Notes under the pieces: model-generated | Seen by the model: the letters and a program-made list of their open reading frames with translations, nothing else | The model's database searches: none | What the model was told of the DNA's origin: nothing | Made by a program: the position numbers and the translations under genes | Assembly: GCA_946885915.1 (NCBI GenBank) | Contig: CAMPHF010000007.1 | Location: 112,040 to 176,039, forward strand | Direction: 5' to 3' | DNA from: an uncultured Idiomarina sp. | GTDB taxonomy: Bacteria; Pseudomonadota; Gammaproteobacteria; Enterobacterales; Alteromonadaceae | Length of the DNA stretch: 64,000 nt | Part shown: positions 18,116 to 29,297 of the stretch, in pieces | Numbering within the stretch: position 1 is the first letter of the stretch | Layout: each line of letters starts with the position of its first letter

Positions 18116-19692
18116 TATTCCCACTCAATCGTTGCAGGTGGCTTACCGGAAATATCGTAAACCACGCGGGAGATACCATCGATTTCATTAATAATACGAT
18201 TGGAGACTTTTTCTAACAGCTCATAAGGCAAATGCGCCCAGCGAGCCGTCATAAAGTCGATAGTTTCGACCGCGCGCAGCGCAATGACCCAATCGTATTT
18301 GCGCGCATCGCCCATAACTCCGACCGAGCGGACTGGCAAAAATACCGCAAAGGCCTGGCTTACATCATGATACAAACCAGCATTGCGCAATTCGCTGATG
18401 AAAATGTGATCGGCGCGCCGCAACAAGTCGCAGTATTCTTTTTTCACTTCCGCCAACACGCGCACGCCAAGGCCTGGACCCGGGAATGGATGGCGGTACA
18501 ACATGTCGTATGGCAAGCCAAGCTCAAGCCCAATTTTGCGCACTTCGTCTTTAAACAACTCGCGCAGTGGCTCAACCAATTTCAGCTTCATATCTGCTGG
18601 TAAGCCACCCACATTATGGTGCGACTTAATCACGTGCGCTTTGCCAGTTTTGGAGCCCGCAGACTCAATTACGTCTGGGTAAATTGTGCCTTGCGCCAAG
18701 AAGGATACGTTCTGAATATGGCTCGCTTGCTCATCAAAAATCTCAATGAATACGCGGCCAATAATCTTGCGCTTCGCTTCTGGGTCATGTTCGCCCGCTA
18801 GCGCATCTAAAAAGCGGTTCTCAGCATCGACATGAACAATGTTAAGGCCAAAATGATCGCCAAACATTTCCATCACTTGCTCGGCTTCTTGCCAACGTAA
18901 TAGTCCGTTGTCGACAAATACGCAGGTGAGCTGATCGCCAATCGCACGGTGCAACAACATTGCCGTAACCGAGCTATCCACACCACCAGACAAACCGAGC
19001 ACCACTTTCTCTGTACCGACTTGTTCACGAATACGTGCCACCGCATCATCAATAATATGGGCAGGCGTCCAATTGCGTTCGCACTCACAAATTTCGACCA
19101 CGAAGTGCTCTAACATGCGCATACCTTGACGGGTGTGCGTTACTTCCGGATGGAACTGCACGCCATAGAAATCGCGCTTGTCATCGGCCATTGCCGCAAT
19201 TGGGCAGGTTGGCGTTTGTGCGACCACAGCAAACCCCTCGGGGGCTTCAATTACTTTATCGCCATGGCTCATCCACACATCGAGTAGTGGGTTACCATTG
19301 CCATGCACGGCGTCTTCAATATGGTGAAACAACGGGCATGGTGCAATGCGTTCGACTTGCGCATAACCAAACTCGCGCTCGAGCGAGCCTTGCACTTTAC
19401 CGCCTAACTGCTCGGCCATGGTTTGCATGCCGTAGCAGACGCCGAACACGGGAACGCCCGCTTCAAACACATACTCAGGCGCACGCGGCGAATTAGCTTC
19501 GGTCACTGACTCAGGGCCACCTGACAAAATAATACCGTTCGGCGCAAACTCTTTAATGTCATCGGCGCTCACGTCCCACGCCCAGAGCTCACAATAAACC
19601 CCAAGCTCCCGCACTCGGCGCGCGATGAGTTGGGTGTATTGCGACCCGAAGTCGAGAATTAAAATACGATGCGCATGAATATCTTGTGTCAT
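18115..19692 (-). CDS. guaA: GMP synthase (glutamine-hydrolysing)
   Basis: Aminates XMP to GMP with glutamine and ATP. The 525-aa protein has the class-I amidotransferase domain (catalytic Cys86 in [15 protein letters not shown]), the ATP-pyrophosphatase P-loop SGGVDSSV and the C-terminal dimerisation domain ending in the canonical [13 protein letters not shown]. It starts 6 nt after guaB ends, giving a guaB-guaA-mltF-small ORF operon. Confidence 0.97.
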   Translation of the reverse strand: MTQDIHAHRILILDFGSQYTQLIARRVRELGVYCELWAWDVSADDIKEFAPNGIILSGGPESVTEANSPRAPEYVFEAGVPVFGVCYGMQTMAEQLGGKVQGSLEREFGYAQVERIAPCPLFHHIEDAVHGNGNPLLDVWMSHGDKVIEAPEGFAVVAQTPTCPIAAMADDKRDFYGVQFHPEVTHTRQGMRMLEHFVVEICECERNWTPAHIIDDAVARIREQVGTEKVVLGLSGGVDSSVTAMLLHRAIGDQLTCVFVDNGLLRWQEAEQVMEMFGDHFGLNIVHVDAENRFLDALAGEHDPEAKRKIIGRVFIEIFDEQASHIQNVSFLAQGTIYPDVIESAGSKTGKAHVIKSHHNVGGLPADMKLKLVEPLRELFKDEVRKIGLELGLPYDMLYRHPFPGPGLGVRVLAEVKKEYCDLLRRADHIFISELRNAGLYHDVSQAFAVFLPVRSVGVMGDARKYDWVIALRAVETIDFMTARWAHLPYELLEKVSNRIINEIDGISRVVYDISGKPPATIEWE

Positions 19693-19698
19693 GAATAC

Positions 19699-21199
<1,501 letters not shown>

Positions 21200-21270
21200 G
21201 GGCAGATTTTACTCGCAAACGCCTTTTCAGTAAACTGTTTTTTATTGATTTCCCCAATTTGAAGGCCAGC

Positions 21271-22611
21271 ATGGAATCTGCACAGCGCACCATTTTTTCC
21301 GTATCCCGATTGAATGCCGAGGTGCGTCAATTACTTGAACAAGGTTTTGGTCAAATTTGGCTCGTTGGCGAAATTTCCAACCTTGCCATGCCGAGCTCCG
21401 GACATTGGTATTTCACCTTGAAAGATGCCGGCGCGCAAGTGAAGGCTGCCATGTTCCGCAATGCGAACCAACGCGTAAGGATGCAGCCACAAGCGGGCTT
21501 GCAAGTGATGGTGCGAGCCAAACTTACGCTATATGAGCCGCGCGGAGACTACCAATTGGTGGTTGAACACATGGAACCGGCTGGCGAAGGCCTGCTGCAG
21601 CAACAATTTGAGCAACTGAAAGCTAAGTTGCAGGCGCAAGGTTGGTTTGCCGCAGAACACAAGCGGCCGTTGCCGACTGCAGTGAAAAAAGTCGGTATTA
21701 TTACCTCACCCACCGGCGCTGCCGTGCGCGATATGATTGCGGTATTGAAGCGGCGAGCACCGCAAATTGAAGTGATTATTTATCCAAGCGCGGTGCAAGG
21801 TGAAGCCGCCACTGCCAACTTGCGACACATGCTAGCGACCGCGCAGCGCCGCGCCGAAGTAGATGTGCTAGTGCTCACCCGCGGTGGTGGTTCGTTAGAA
21901 GACTTATGGTGCTTTAATGATGAACAGCTAGCTGGGCTTATTTACCAGAGTAATATTCCGATCATTAGCGCGGTAGGTCATGAGATTGACTTTACTATCG
22001 CGGATTTCGTCGCCGATGTGCGCGCGCCAACACCATCGGCAGCGGCAGAGCTAGTGAGCGGCGATCAGCTGCAGCAATTACAGCAGTTTAACCAACTACA
22101 ACAACGCCTAGGTCGCGCGATGCAGGCCAGTTTAGCGCGTCAGCAGCGCGACACCATGCACTTGCATGCTCGATTGCAACGGCTCCACCCGCAGCGTCAG
22201 TTACAGCAATTTAATCAACGCCTCGATGAATTAAGCATGCGCGCTGAACAAGCCATGCAACGCTATCATAAGCAACAACAGCAACGCCTGTTGCCGCTGC
22301 AGCAGCGGTTAATGCAACAGCATCCAGCGCGCCAGTTGCAGCAACTTGCCCAGCAACGCGCACAAGCCTTGCAGCGCGCACAACAGGCGCTGCGTAGTCA
22401 ATTGCAGCAAGCGCAACAACAATTCGCGCGGCATGCCCATGCGCTGCAAATTGTCAGCCCTTTGAATACCGTAGGCCGCGGGTACGCGCTGGTGCATACC
22501 GCACAAGGGGAGCTAGTTCGGCGCGTCGCGCAAGTGGCACCCGGCGAGCAAATTCAAGTGCGGGTGAGTGATGGTGAGTTTAGCGCCAAGCGCATTAACG
22601 ACGACGGTTGA
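21271..22611 (+). CDS. xseA: Exodeoxyribonuclease VII large subunit
   Basis: Catalytic subunit of ExoVII, which degrades single-stranded DNA with XseB. The start is placed at 21271 (AAGG upstream; [23 protein letters not shown] is the standard N-terminus), giving 446 aa rather than the longer ORF from 21193. An OB-fold (about 10-110) precedes the catalytic core ([59 protein letters not shown]) and a very Gln-rich coiled coil with repeated HPxRQLQQ units. xseB lies 18 kb away at 40204. Confidence 0.95.
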   Translation: MESAQRTIFSVSRLNAEVRQLLEQGFGQIWLVGEISNLAMPSSGHWYFTLKDAGAQVKAAMFRNANQRVRMQPQAGLQVMVRAKLTLYEPRGDYQLVVEHMEPAGEGLLQQQFEQLKAKLQAQGWFAAEHKRPLPTAVKKVGIITSPTGAAVRDMIAVLKRRAPQIEVIIYPSAVQGEAATANLRHMLATAQRRAEVDVLVLTRGGGSLEDLWCFNDEQLAGLIYQSNIPIISAVGHEIDFTIADFVADVRAPTPSAAAELVSGDQLQQLQQFNQLQQRLGRAMQASLARQQRDTMHLHARLQRLHPQRQLQQFNQRLDELSMRAEQAMQRYHKQQQQRLLPLQQRLMQQHPARQLQQLAQQRAQALQRAQQALRSQLQQAQQQFARHAHALQIVSPLNTVGRGYALVHTAQGELVRRVAQVAPGEQIQVRVSDGEFSAKRINDDG

Positions 22612-22631
22612 CGGCAGCTTACTGCGGCAAC

Positions 22632-23591
22632 TCATGCCGTTAGTTGTTGCAACGCTTGCAGCAGCCAAAACCATATCGGCAGGGTGACAAAACATAAAAT
22701 CACCCCATAGCCGATAATGGCTGCCGCCAAGGTTGGTGCTAATCCCGCCATAATTGCCAAGGCGCCGGCGGAAATCATCGATGGCATCGCCGCCTCCATT
22801 AAGCTCACTTGGGTCACCAATGAATCAAAGCCAAACCACCATAACAAGGGCACCGCAATTAGTGGCATTAAGAATAACTTGGTGGCTAGCGCAAACACCA
22901 ACGGACCGCGCTCATGTTGGGGCAAGCGGAATTTCAACTGATAGCCCACCGCGACCATAATCACTGGCACTAAGGTACCCGCCAGTGAGCCAATAATTTG
23001 ATCCACTGCGGCTGGCCACTGCAGCGACCGTGTAGCAAGTGCCAAAATGAGTGCAATAAACGGCGGAAAGAAGACTATTTTGCGAACGATTTGGCTGGCC
23101 TTCGGGCGTTGCGGCTCGGCGCCTTCGGCAGACGCTCCATGACTATGGTGTTCGTAACTAAAAAGAGTGGCAATAATAGTGCCGACAATCGCTAACCCTA
23201 AAAATGACCCCAATTGATCATAAAGAACCGCGACCGGAATGCCGGCAGTGCCAAAAAACGCTTCAATCATGGGAAAACCAACGAACGAGGTGTTGCCCAG
23301 CGGAATAATAATCAACAAGGCACCAGTAGTCGCCCGTGACCATCCGCGCCAGCGTGCAAACCACCAAATAAATGGCAACATCAGCCCCATCAATAGCCAG
23401 GGTAGCAAGGCCGGAATAATAAGGTCAGAACTAAACCTCAGGCTGGGCACTTTAGCGAGCACCAAAGCTGGCAGTGACACATAAATCACATAGGCATTGA
23501 GGACCTGCCCGGTATTCTGGGGAAACTGGCTCACCCGCTGTAACAGCAAGCCAATCACCAAATAAACACCTATCGCAATGAAGTTTTCCAT
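22632..23591 (-). CDS. AEC (auxin efflux carrier) family transporter
   Basis: Inner-membrane carrier of 319 aa with about ten hydrophobic segments and the AEC signatures YLVIGLLLQRVSQFPQNTGQVLNAYVIYVSLPALVL and GNTSFVGFPMIEAFFG. Bacterial members export or exchange small dicarboxylates or amino acids; the substrate cannot be told here. AGGTGAC precedes the ATG. It is convergent with xseA (20 nt apart) and transcribed alone. A central His/acid-rich loop (EHHSHGASAEGAEPQRPK) separates the two halves. Confidence 0.85.
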   Translation of the reverse strand: MENFIAIGVYLVIGLLLQRVSQFPQNTGQVLNAYVIYVSLPALVLAKVPSLRFSSDLIIPALLPWLLMGLMLPFIWWFARWRGWSRATTGALLIIIPLGNTSFVGFPMIEAFFGTAGIPVAVLYDQLGSFLGLAIVGTIIATLFSYEHHSHGASAEGAEPQRPKASQIVRKIVFFPPFIALILALATRSLQWPAAVDQIIGSLAGTLVPVIMVAVGYQLKFRLPQHERGPLVFALATKLFLMPLIAVPLLWWFGFDSLVTQVSLMEAAMPSMISAGALAIMAGLAPTLAAAIIGYGVILCFVTLPIWFWLLQALQQLTA

Positions 23592-23675
23592 GTCACCTAT
23601 CTAGCTTAACTCGGGAAGGCTGAGCCTGTATCTACCGAACACAGGGTTGCATGGCGGCAAGTCTAACTTGGCCAT

Positions 23676-23714
23676 AAAAAAATGGCTACCCAACCAAAGT
23701 CGGATAGCCATTTT
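23676..23714 (-). terminator. Terminator of the porin gene
   Basis: Minus-strand AAAATGGCTA ... TAGCCATTTT stem (arms 23705-23714 and 23679-23688) followed by TTTATGG, 24 nt after the porin stop. Confidence 0.8.
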
Positions 23715-23737
23715 GAAGTTGTTTTAGGTAAGCCGGG

Positions 23738-24865
23738 TTAGAACGCGTACTGAAGGCGGAAAGCAATGGCTTTTGGCTTCTCATCGACGCCGTTCGCGCC
23801 TTCGATGTCAGCAAGTACAATATTACTCATAAACCGCACATTGGCACTGGCATAGTAGTTCAAACCAAGCGTAATCGCTTGTTGTTCACCACCAACGATA
23901 CCTTGGTCGTTTAAATCAGTTTGGCTAAACCGAGCCGCTACTTCATATGCACCAGCGTCGCTTTTCGGCTTGATGCCACCGAAACCGCCGCCTTTGTAGC
24001 TACGTGACTCACCCGTTAATACGTAACTGGCTTGTACATGGTAACCGTTGAAGCTGTAATCAGGGCCTAAGTTACTTTCGGTATCTGCCGTAATATATTC
24101 AGCTTCTGCCGAAAATGGACCCTGCTGCACCGCAAATTCAAGCCCCACACGGAGCAAGGATTTCACATCAGCCAATGCCCCAGTATCAATCAAACGGACA
24201 TCCGGATCGATACGAATTTCCATCCGCTCACGGAAGCGCGCATCGTTAAAGTCGCCCAAGTTCTGATAAGACACCGCGCCGCCAACGTGCACCAGCATGT
24301 CATTGATTTTCGGGTGGAACACGAGGCGCTGTGCAGCACCATAAGTTTCATCAGCACCACCAACAGCACCGCTATCCATGGTGCGACCATGTAGCATTGA
24401 TTGGCTGGTGATATCGCCGGTGGTAAAATCGTAACGCGCACCAACCATCCGGTCGATGGAGAGAGCTGTGACTGGGCTCGAGCGCTCCATGAAGGTAATA
24501 TTGTTGGCGCTGGTCAATAAGTTATGGCTGAACGGCACGCGCACATGACCAAGCGTTAAAGTACCGCCAGCTAATTTACGGGTAAGCTTTACATCGGCCG
24601 GTGATGCATCACCGCCTTCCGCCCAATCGTACTCAATCACGAATGACCAAGTATCGTCTAAGGTACCTTCTAAGCCTAAGCGGCCGCGACGCACGTTAAT
24701 TCCGTCACCGAATGCGGACACATCTTCGTCGTAAAAACCACCATCAAGATGCAAACGACCACGCGGTTCGACGGTAAGGTCGGCGGTAGCTGCTGTTGAA
24801 AAACCTGCAGCAATCAGCGCAGGTAAACAAGCTAACTTCAGGGACGAGCGAACTTTCATCGACAT
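23738..24865 (-). CDS. Phosphate-selective porin O/P family protein
   Basis: Outer-membrane trimeric porin related to Pseudomonas OprP/OprO, which pass phosphate or polyphosphate. The 375-aa precursor has a signal peptide (to about residue 28, AATA-DLTV), RGRLHLDGGFYDEDV, INVRRGRLGLEGTLDDTWSFVIEYDW and a C-terminal aromatic strand RLQYAF. AAGGAAG lies 6 nt before the ATG. A strong Pho box upstream supports a role in phosphate uptake. Sequence alone cannot separate phosphate from polyphosphate preference. Confidence 0.9.
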   Translation of the reverse strand: MSMKVRSSLKLACLPALIAAGFSTAATADLTVEPRGRLHLDGGFYDEDVSAFGDGINVRRGRLGLEGTLDDTWSFVIEYDWAEGGDASPADVKLTRKLAGGTLTLGHVRVPFSHNLLTSANNITFMERSSPVTALSIDRMVGARYDFTTGDITSQSMLHGRTMDSGAVGGADETYGAAQRLVFHPKINDMLVHVGGAVSYQNLGDFNDARFRERMEIRIDPDVRLIDTGALADVKSLLRVGLEFAVQQGPFSAEAEYITADTESNLGPDYSFNGYHVQASYVLTGESRSYKGGGFGGIKPKSDAGAYEVAARFSQTDLNDQGIVGGEQQAITLGLNYYASANVRFMSNIVLADIEGANGVDEKPKAIAFRLQYAF

Positions 24866-24926
24866 TTTGGGCTTCCTTTATCAGGTCTATGCCACATGCA
24901 TAGCACAGGTTTATTAAGGTTGCCCA

Positions 24927-24960
24927 ATAATATTATCTTTTTATGACAGTTTTATGACTT
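24927..24960 (-). promoter_or_regulatory. Porin promoter with Pho box
   Basis: Minus-strand AAGTCAT-AAAA-CTGTCAT (24960-24943): the same first half and linker as the phoB box, second half exact consensus. TATTAT follows after 10 nt (24932-24927), five of six to -10. Confidence 0.85.
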
Positions 24961-25065
24961 TGTGGCAGATTTTTGAAATTAATATGTCGTTATTGTGTCA
25001 GTAAAGTGACCGACATATGACTATCGGCCAATTTACCGCCACTCCGCGCATCGTCACAACAGCCG

Positions 25066-26337
25066 TTAAGAGCGCAGCTCAGCAAGCACTTCCGCTTGTT
25101 GCTTCTCGCTTTCGGCATAACGTTCCCACTGACGTGCCATGGTTCTTGCATCTTCAAACTTTTTGGCTTCGGCAAAAGCCTGCAATGCGTCGTTAAATTG
25201 CAATAAGTTCAACTTTGCCATGCCGATAACTAAGTGCATGGTGCCGGGCGATTCTAAGCCACCTTTAGCTAGTGCTTGTTCGGCGGCGGCAATCGCCGCT
25301 TCATTTTGCTCAGTGTTGAGTAAAATTTGGGCGCGCTGCGCATCAAGCTCGCCACTTTCTTCCAACGCTGAAGCCTTGGCTAGCACTGCCGCCGCTTTAT
25401 CAGACTCGTTCGCAGCCACCCAACTTTGCGCTAGCATTTTCAAGTTACGCAAATTGGCCTCAATTCTACCTTCAGCAATGCCACGCTCCATGACTTGTCC
25501 GGCTTTAAATGGCACATCATTAAAAAAGTAGGCTTGCGCTAAGTTCTGTAAATCACGGCCCTCAGTTAAAAACCCTTGTTGATAAGCCGTTTCTAACATC
25601 GCCAATTGCAATTTATCGCGCTCTAACTGGCCGTAAACACCAGCTAATTGTAACCAATACTCGGGTTTGTTAAAGGCACGCACCATGGTCTCAAGGACAT
25701 TCGCGACTTGCTCGGGCTGCTCTAATTCATAGTAAATAGCCCGGATCAAGACATACCAATTTTCATCACCAAACTCGCCTTCCGCTTCAGCTCGTTCAAT
25801 AGCGCGTTTAATAGGTGCTAATGCCGCTTTGAAGTTGCCCTGTTGGTACAACGCTTGCGCCCGCAGCACATCAGCTTTGTTCGCTTGCTCGTCGCCCACT
25901 AATGCTTGCCAGCGCTCTAAATAGCTCAGTACTTGATCATAATTACCCTGCCCAAGCGACAATTGCGCCAAACTATAAAGGGTATTTTGCTCCAGCGATT
26001 CAGGAATTGGGCTCTCATCAACCACCTTACCGAAGTACTGAATAGCGTTGCTCATATCGTCTTGTTCGTAATACAAGTAGCCGTAGAAATTCCATAGCAT
26101 GGCACGCTCATAGCTATTCATGCTGTCGGCTTTATCTTCAACTGCGCGTAAAATAGCCAAACCGTCTTGCACTTGGCCATTGTCGGCGGCTTCTTGCGCC
26201 CGCGCTAATTGCGAATAGACTTGTTCACGCAAGGCCGGGGTGCGCTTGCGTTCTTGCGCGGCAACCGACACCAAGCCTTGCGCCAATACGGCACTGAACA
26301 ATACCCCGCTGATGACTAATTTTGACCAGGTTTTCAT
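25066..26337 (-). CDS. TPR-repeat protein of the TonB2 operon
   Basis: Exported 423-aa protein (signal MKTWSKLVISGVLFSAVLAQGLVSVAAQ) made almost entirely of tetratricopeptide-like helices, for example EAADNGQVQDGLAILRAVED, AIQYFGKVVDESPIPESLE and AAVLAKASALEESGELDAQRAQILL. Last gene of the DUF3450-TtpC-ExbB-ExbD-TonB cluster, 6 nt after tonB. Such TPR proteins regularly accompany TonB2 systems of marine gammaproteobacteria; a periplasmic scaffold role is plausible but not known. Confidence 0.85.
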   Translation of the reverse strand: MKTWSKLVISGVLFSAVLAQGLVSVAAQERKRTPALREQVYSQLARAQEAADNGQVQDGLAILRAVEDKADSMNSYERAMLWNFYGYLYYEQDDMSNAIQYFGKVVDESPIPESLEQNTLYSLAQLSLGQGNYDQVLSYLERWQALVGDEQANKADVLRAQALYQQGNFKAALAPIKRAIERAEAEGEFGDENWYVLIRAIYYELEQPEQVANVLETMVRAFNKPEYWLQLAGVYGQLERDKLQLAMLETAYQQGFLTEGRDLQNLAQAYFFNDVPFKAGQVMERGIAEGRIEANLRNLKMLAQSWVAANESDKAAAVLAKASALEESGELDAQRAQILLNTEQNEAAIAAAEQALAKGGLESPGTMHLVIGMAKLNLLQFNDALQAFAEAKKFEDARTMARQWERYAESEKQQAEVLAELRS

Positions 26338-26343
26338 CGCTTG

Positions 26344-26952
26344 TTACCCATCTATTTCAAAGGTGATGCGGTTTTGTACGCCGCCAACTTCCACAGGTTC
26401 GCCATCGACGACTCGTGGTTTGTATTTAAACTTCAATACCGCATCCATGGCTGCTTGATCGAAAATTCCTTCTGGATTCGCTTCAATCACATAAGGGTCG
26501 CGGACCGTACCTTGGCGGGTAACGGTAAACTCGACCACCACGTAACCTTCAATACCCCGTTGCAATGCGCGACGTGGATAGGCTGCCTGTACTTTCACAA
26601 TCGGCAAATACTCGCCATCGCTGGCATCAAGCGATAACCCGCCAGACAATCCAGCATCGCTATTAACGTTGGCAGAAAAGTCATAACCACTGGCATCCGC
26701 TTCTGCTTCATTGCTCTGTTGCAATTGTGGTTGGGGCATGTCGGGTGGTGGTTGCTCGGGTTCTGGTGGTCGCTCCGGTTTGCGTTCTTTTTCCTGCACC
26801 GACTCGTCTTGCTGCACCCGCACAAAATCCAACACGCTACCTTGAGGTGGTTCGGTCACGGCCCCCTCACCACCACTAATGAGCGACTGCATCAGATAAA
26901 ATAAGCCGACCGTAATTGCAATCGCACCTACTGCTGCTGCCAAATACCTCAT
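26344..26952 (-). CDS. tonB: TonB2-type energy transducer
   Basis: Links the ExbB/ExbD proton motor to outer-membrane receptors. At 202 aa it is short like TonB2: one N-terminal membrane helix (LAAAVGAIAITVGLFYLMQSLI), a Pro/Glu-rich spacer (PERPPEPEQPPPDMPQPQ) and a C-terminal TonB domain (YPRRALQRGIEGYVVVEFTV ... FKYKPRVVDGEPVEVGGVQNRITFEID). It lies 5 nt after exbD. Its short spacer implies partner subunits help it span the periplasm. Confidence 0.93.
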   Translation of the reverse strand: MRYLAAAVGAIAITVGLFYLMQSLISGGEGAVTEPPQGSVLDFVRVQQDESVQEKERKPERPPEPEQPPPDMPQPQLQQSNEAEADASGYDFSANVNSDAGLSGGLSLDASDGEYLPIVKVQAAYPRRALQRGIEGYVVVEFTVTRQGTVRDPYVIEANPEGIFDQAAMDAVLKFKYKPRVVDGEPVEVGGVQNRITFEIDG

Positions 26953-26957
26953 CTGCT

Positions 26958-27365
26958 TTACTCTTCGTCGGTGGCAATAGAGACATCAAACACACCGGCT
27001 GAACGCGCGGCGTCCATGACCTTAATTAAGGTTTCGGTGGTGGCGGCTTTATCGGCTTGAATGACCACGGAACCTTGGGGGTTCTCGGCATACAAGCGTT
27101 CGATATTTGCTTGTACTGCACGCGCATCGACTTGGCGCTTGTTGATCCAGATTTCACCGGTTGCACTAATGGCGATCAAAATATTGGCCCGGTCTTTTTG
27201 CACCGCGGTCGCCGCTTCCGGACGGTTGACGTCAATTCCCGACTCTTTCACGAAACTCGCCGTTACAATGAAGAAGATCAACATGATGAACACCACGTCC
27301 AGCATTGGCGTCATATCTATCTGGGTATCTTCTTCGTCAATCAAATTTGCAAAATGTTGTTTCAT
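26958..27365 (-). CDS. exbD: ExbD-family proton-channel subunit
   Basis: Inner-membrane partner of ExbB, 135 aa. The single N-terminal helix carries the essential acid of the family in IDMTPMLDVVFIMLIFFIVTASF; a periplasmic domain follows (GSVVIQADKAATTETLIKVMDAARSAG). It lies 21 nt after exbB. The set of two ExbB-like proteins and one ExbD defines a TonB2 motor. Confidence 0.93.
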   Translation of the reverse strand: MKQHFANLIDEEDTQIDMTPMLDVVFIMLIFFIVTASFVKESGIDVNRPEAATAVQKDRANILIAISATGEIWINKRQVDARAVQANIERLYAENPQGSVVIQADKAATTETLIKVMDAARSAGVFDVSIATDEE

Positions 27366-27386
27366 GGGTTGCCCTCCACAGGCGAA

Positions 27387-27914
27387 TTAGTGCTCTAACA
27401 GCAAATGATCTTCGAGCTTCTGCCGCTCACGCTTTGCTTTACGCTGTAACCAAGTGGCGGCAAATACGCCTGACAAGGCACCGACCATTCCCGCCATGGT
27501 TGGAATCGTGGCTTTAGACACGCCCGAAGCCATGGAGCGGGCATTACCGGTACCGGCAATCGCCATCACATCGAATACTTCAATCATGCCGGTCACCGTG
27601 CCCATTAATCCGAGTAGCGGACACAGTGCCACCAACGCTTGAATGATCGGCAGGTTGCCACTCAGACCAAGGCTGACTCGTGAAATCATGGCTTGGCGGA
27701 TCTGCTCTGCATGCCAAGAGCTTTTATCATCCCGAGCATGCCAGCGGCGCATGCTGTCGCGCATTAACTGGCGGTGGGTTTTCAGGTAGTAAAAAATACG
27801 CTCGAGAATCATCAACCACATCACCAGGATCAGGATGCCGATCACCAGCAGCACTTGGCCCCCGGTGTCGATGAAATCCTGTATGGCCGTTATAAATTCT
27901 GCGAAAAATAGCAC
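27387..27914 (-). CDS. exbB: ExbB-family proton-channel subunit (short form)
   Basis: MotA/TolQ/ExbB protein of 175 aa with three membrane segments (GGQVLLVIGILILVMWLMIL; LVALCPLLGLMGTVTGMIEVF; TIPTMAGMVGALSGVFAATW). The GTG at 27914 is chosen: GGAG lies 7 nt upstream and it begins 4 nt after the ttpC stop. An ATG at 27980 would overlap ttpC by 62 nt and add an unusual extension. Paired with the larger TtpC, as in Vibrio TonB2 systems. Confidence 0.9.
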   Translation of the reverse strand: MLFFAEFITAIQDFIDTGGQVLLVIGILILVMWLMILERIFYYLKTHRQLMRDSMRRWHARDDKSSWHAEQIRQAMISRVSLGLSGNLPIIQALVALCPLLGLMGTVTGMIEVFDVMAIAGTGNARSMASGVSKATIPTMAGMVGALSGVFAATWLQRKAKRERQKLEDHLLLEH

Positions 27915-27918
27915 TGGC

Positions 27919-29295
27919 TTAGCTCCGTTCAGAACGCTCAGCAATAATGCCCGAGGCTTGCTCTTGCAGAACGTGTACAACGTTCTTCGAGCGTGTGTTC
28001 AAGGTCGCAAACAGTAACGTCATTGGAATCGCTACCACCAAACCTAGCACCGTGGTGACCAAGGCTTGCGAAATACCGCCCGCCATTAATTTCGGGTCGC
28101 CCGTACCAAACAAGGTAATAGCTTGGAAGGTGTTGATCATGCCGGTGACCGTACCGAGCAGACCCATTAACGGAGCAACCACCGAAATGATTTTAATGAA
28201 GGTCAGGTTGCGGGTAAGCTTCGGCACTTCGCGCAGAATGGCTTCACTTAATTTCAGTTCCAAAGTTTCAGTATCCGCTTGTGGGAACTTCTCTTTCACC
28301 ATCATCACGCGGCCGAGCGGGTTATCGTCACTCACTTTTTCCGTTTTCAACTGACGCTGTACCTTGCCCCCAATGAGGGTGAGAGAAACAAAGCGTTCCA
28401 GTGCTAACAGCAACCCAATCGCGCCAATCGCCAGAATGATGTAACCCACGGTGCCACCTTGATCGATACGCTCGCCTAAGCTTGGCGCTTGCACTAACAA
28501 GCCCAAAATAGAACCGCCGGTTGGGTCTAGGGCAAAAGCCACTAAACCGCTGCTGGCGTTGAATAGCTCGGCAGCGCTATCGCGGAACCGTCCGCCAGGC
28601 TGACGTACTAGTTCAGCCACGGTGCCAGTGCCGGGAATAAGCTCGAGGTATTTGTCATCGTGGATGAGGTTGAAGCTACCCACCCGTAACACATCTTGCT
28701 GCACTTTCTCGCCATCGGCTTGCGTAACTTCCGTCGCGAACCGAGCCAGCTTGCCAGATTCCGTCATTTCTTGTTGCAAGGTGAACCAGACTTGCTCAAT
28801 TTCCTCAATAGACGCCAAGCGCGAGGTTGAGCCCATTTTCTGGGCGAGGGCATCGAGTTGCTCACTACGACCTGGGTACTGCGCCGAAATCAGCGAGTTT
28901 TGCAGCTGCCCAGAGGTGTCACCGGCGACTTGCTGTAAGACGCCAAACAACTCACGTAATGAACCCATGCGCTGCGTCAACGCATCGGTTAAGCCTGCAA
29001 GTTGAATTTCGTTTTGTTCAAATTGAGTTTCAAGTTCAGCGCTTAACTGCTCTAACCGATCTCGCTCCGCAATCGCTTCACGCAGAATCCGATTTTGTTC
29101 GTCGGCGCGTGCTTGGAACTCCGCTTCGCGCTCACGATTTTGCTGAGTTTGCTGATATTGGCCTTGCTGTAGCTGCTTTAATAATTCATCAAGATTTACT
29201 GGTTCTTGCGGTGCCGCCGTTGCGACACTGCATACCAAAGCGCTGGTCGCGACTGCAAGCTTAGCTAGCCAGTTATGAGTACGTTTGATCATCAT
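27919..29295 (-). CDS. ttpC: TtpC-like large ExbB-domain protein
   Basis: A 458-aa TonB2-associated protein: signal peptide (MMIKRTHNWLAKLAVATSALVCSVATA), a long periplasmic Gln/Glu-rich coiled coil (about 35-120: LKQLQQGQYQQTQQNREREAEFQ), a globular segment, then a MotA/TolQ/ExbB domain with three membrane helices (VGYIILAIGAIGLLLALERF; IISVVAPLMGLLGTVTGMINTF; QALVTTVLGLVVAIPMTLLFA). TtpC is needed for TonB2 function in Vibrio. GGAGG lies ahead of the start, inside the end of the DUF3450 gene, 2 nt away. Confidence 0.9.
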   Translation of the reverse strand: MMIKRTHNWLAKLAVATSALVCSVATAAPQEPVNLDELLKQLQQGQYQQTQQNREREAEFQARADEQNRILREAIAERDRLEQLSAELETQFEQNEIQLAGLTDALTQRMGSLRELFGVLQQVAGDTSGQLQNSLISAQYPGRSEQLDALAQKMGSTSRLASIEEIEQVWFTLQQEMTESGKLARFATEVTQADGEKVQQDVLRVGSFNLIHDDKYLELIPGTGTVAELVRQPGGRFRDSAAELFNASSGLVAFALDPTGGSILGLLVQAPSLGERIDQGGTVGYIILAIGAIGLLLALERFVSLTLIGGKVQRQLKTEKVSDDNPLGRVMMVKEKFPQADTETLELKLSEAILREVPKLTRNLTFIKIISVVAPLMGLLGTVTGMINTFQAITLFGTGDPKLMAGGISQALVTTVLGLVVAIPMTLLFATLNTRSKNVVHVLQEQASGIIAERSERS

Positions 29296-29297
29296 GG

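Noticed and set aside
21211..21226. Possible PurR half-site (CGCAAACG) between guaB and xseA
   Set aside because: Only the left half matches; the right half is poor, so I do not call an operator.
22080..22440. Gln-rich repetitive stretch in xseA as a possible inserted repeat
   Set aside because: A Gln/Arg-rich coiled coil is normal in ExoVII large subunits; the frame is intact.
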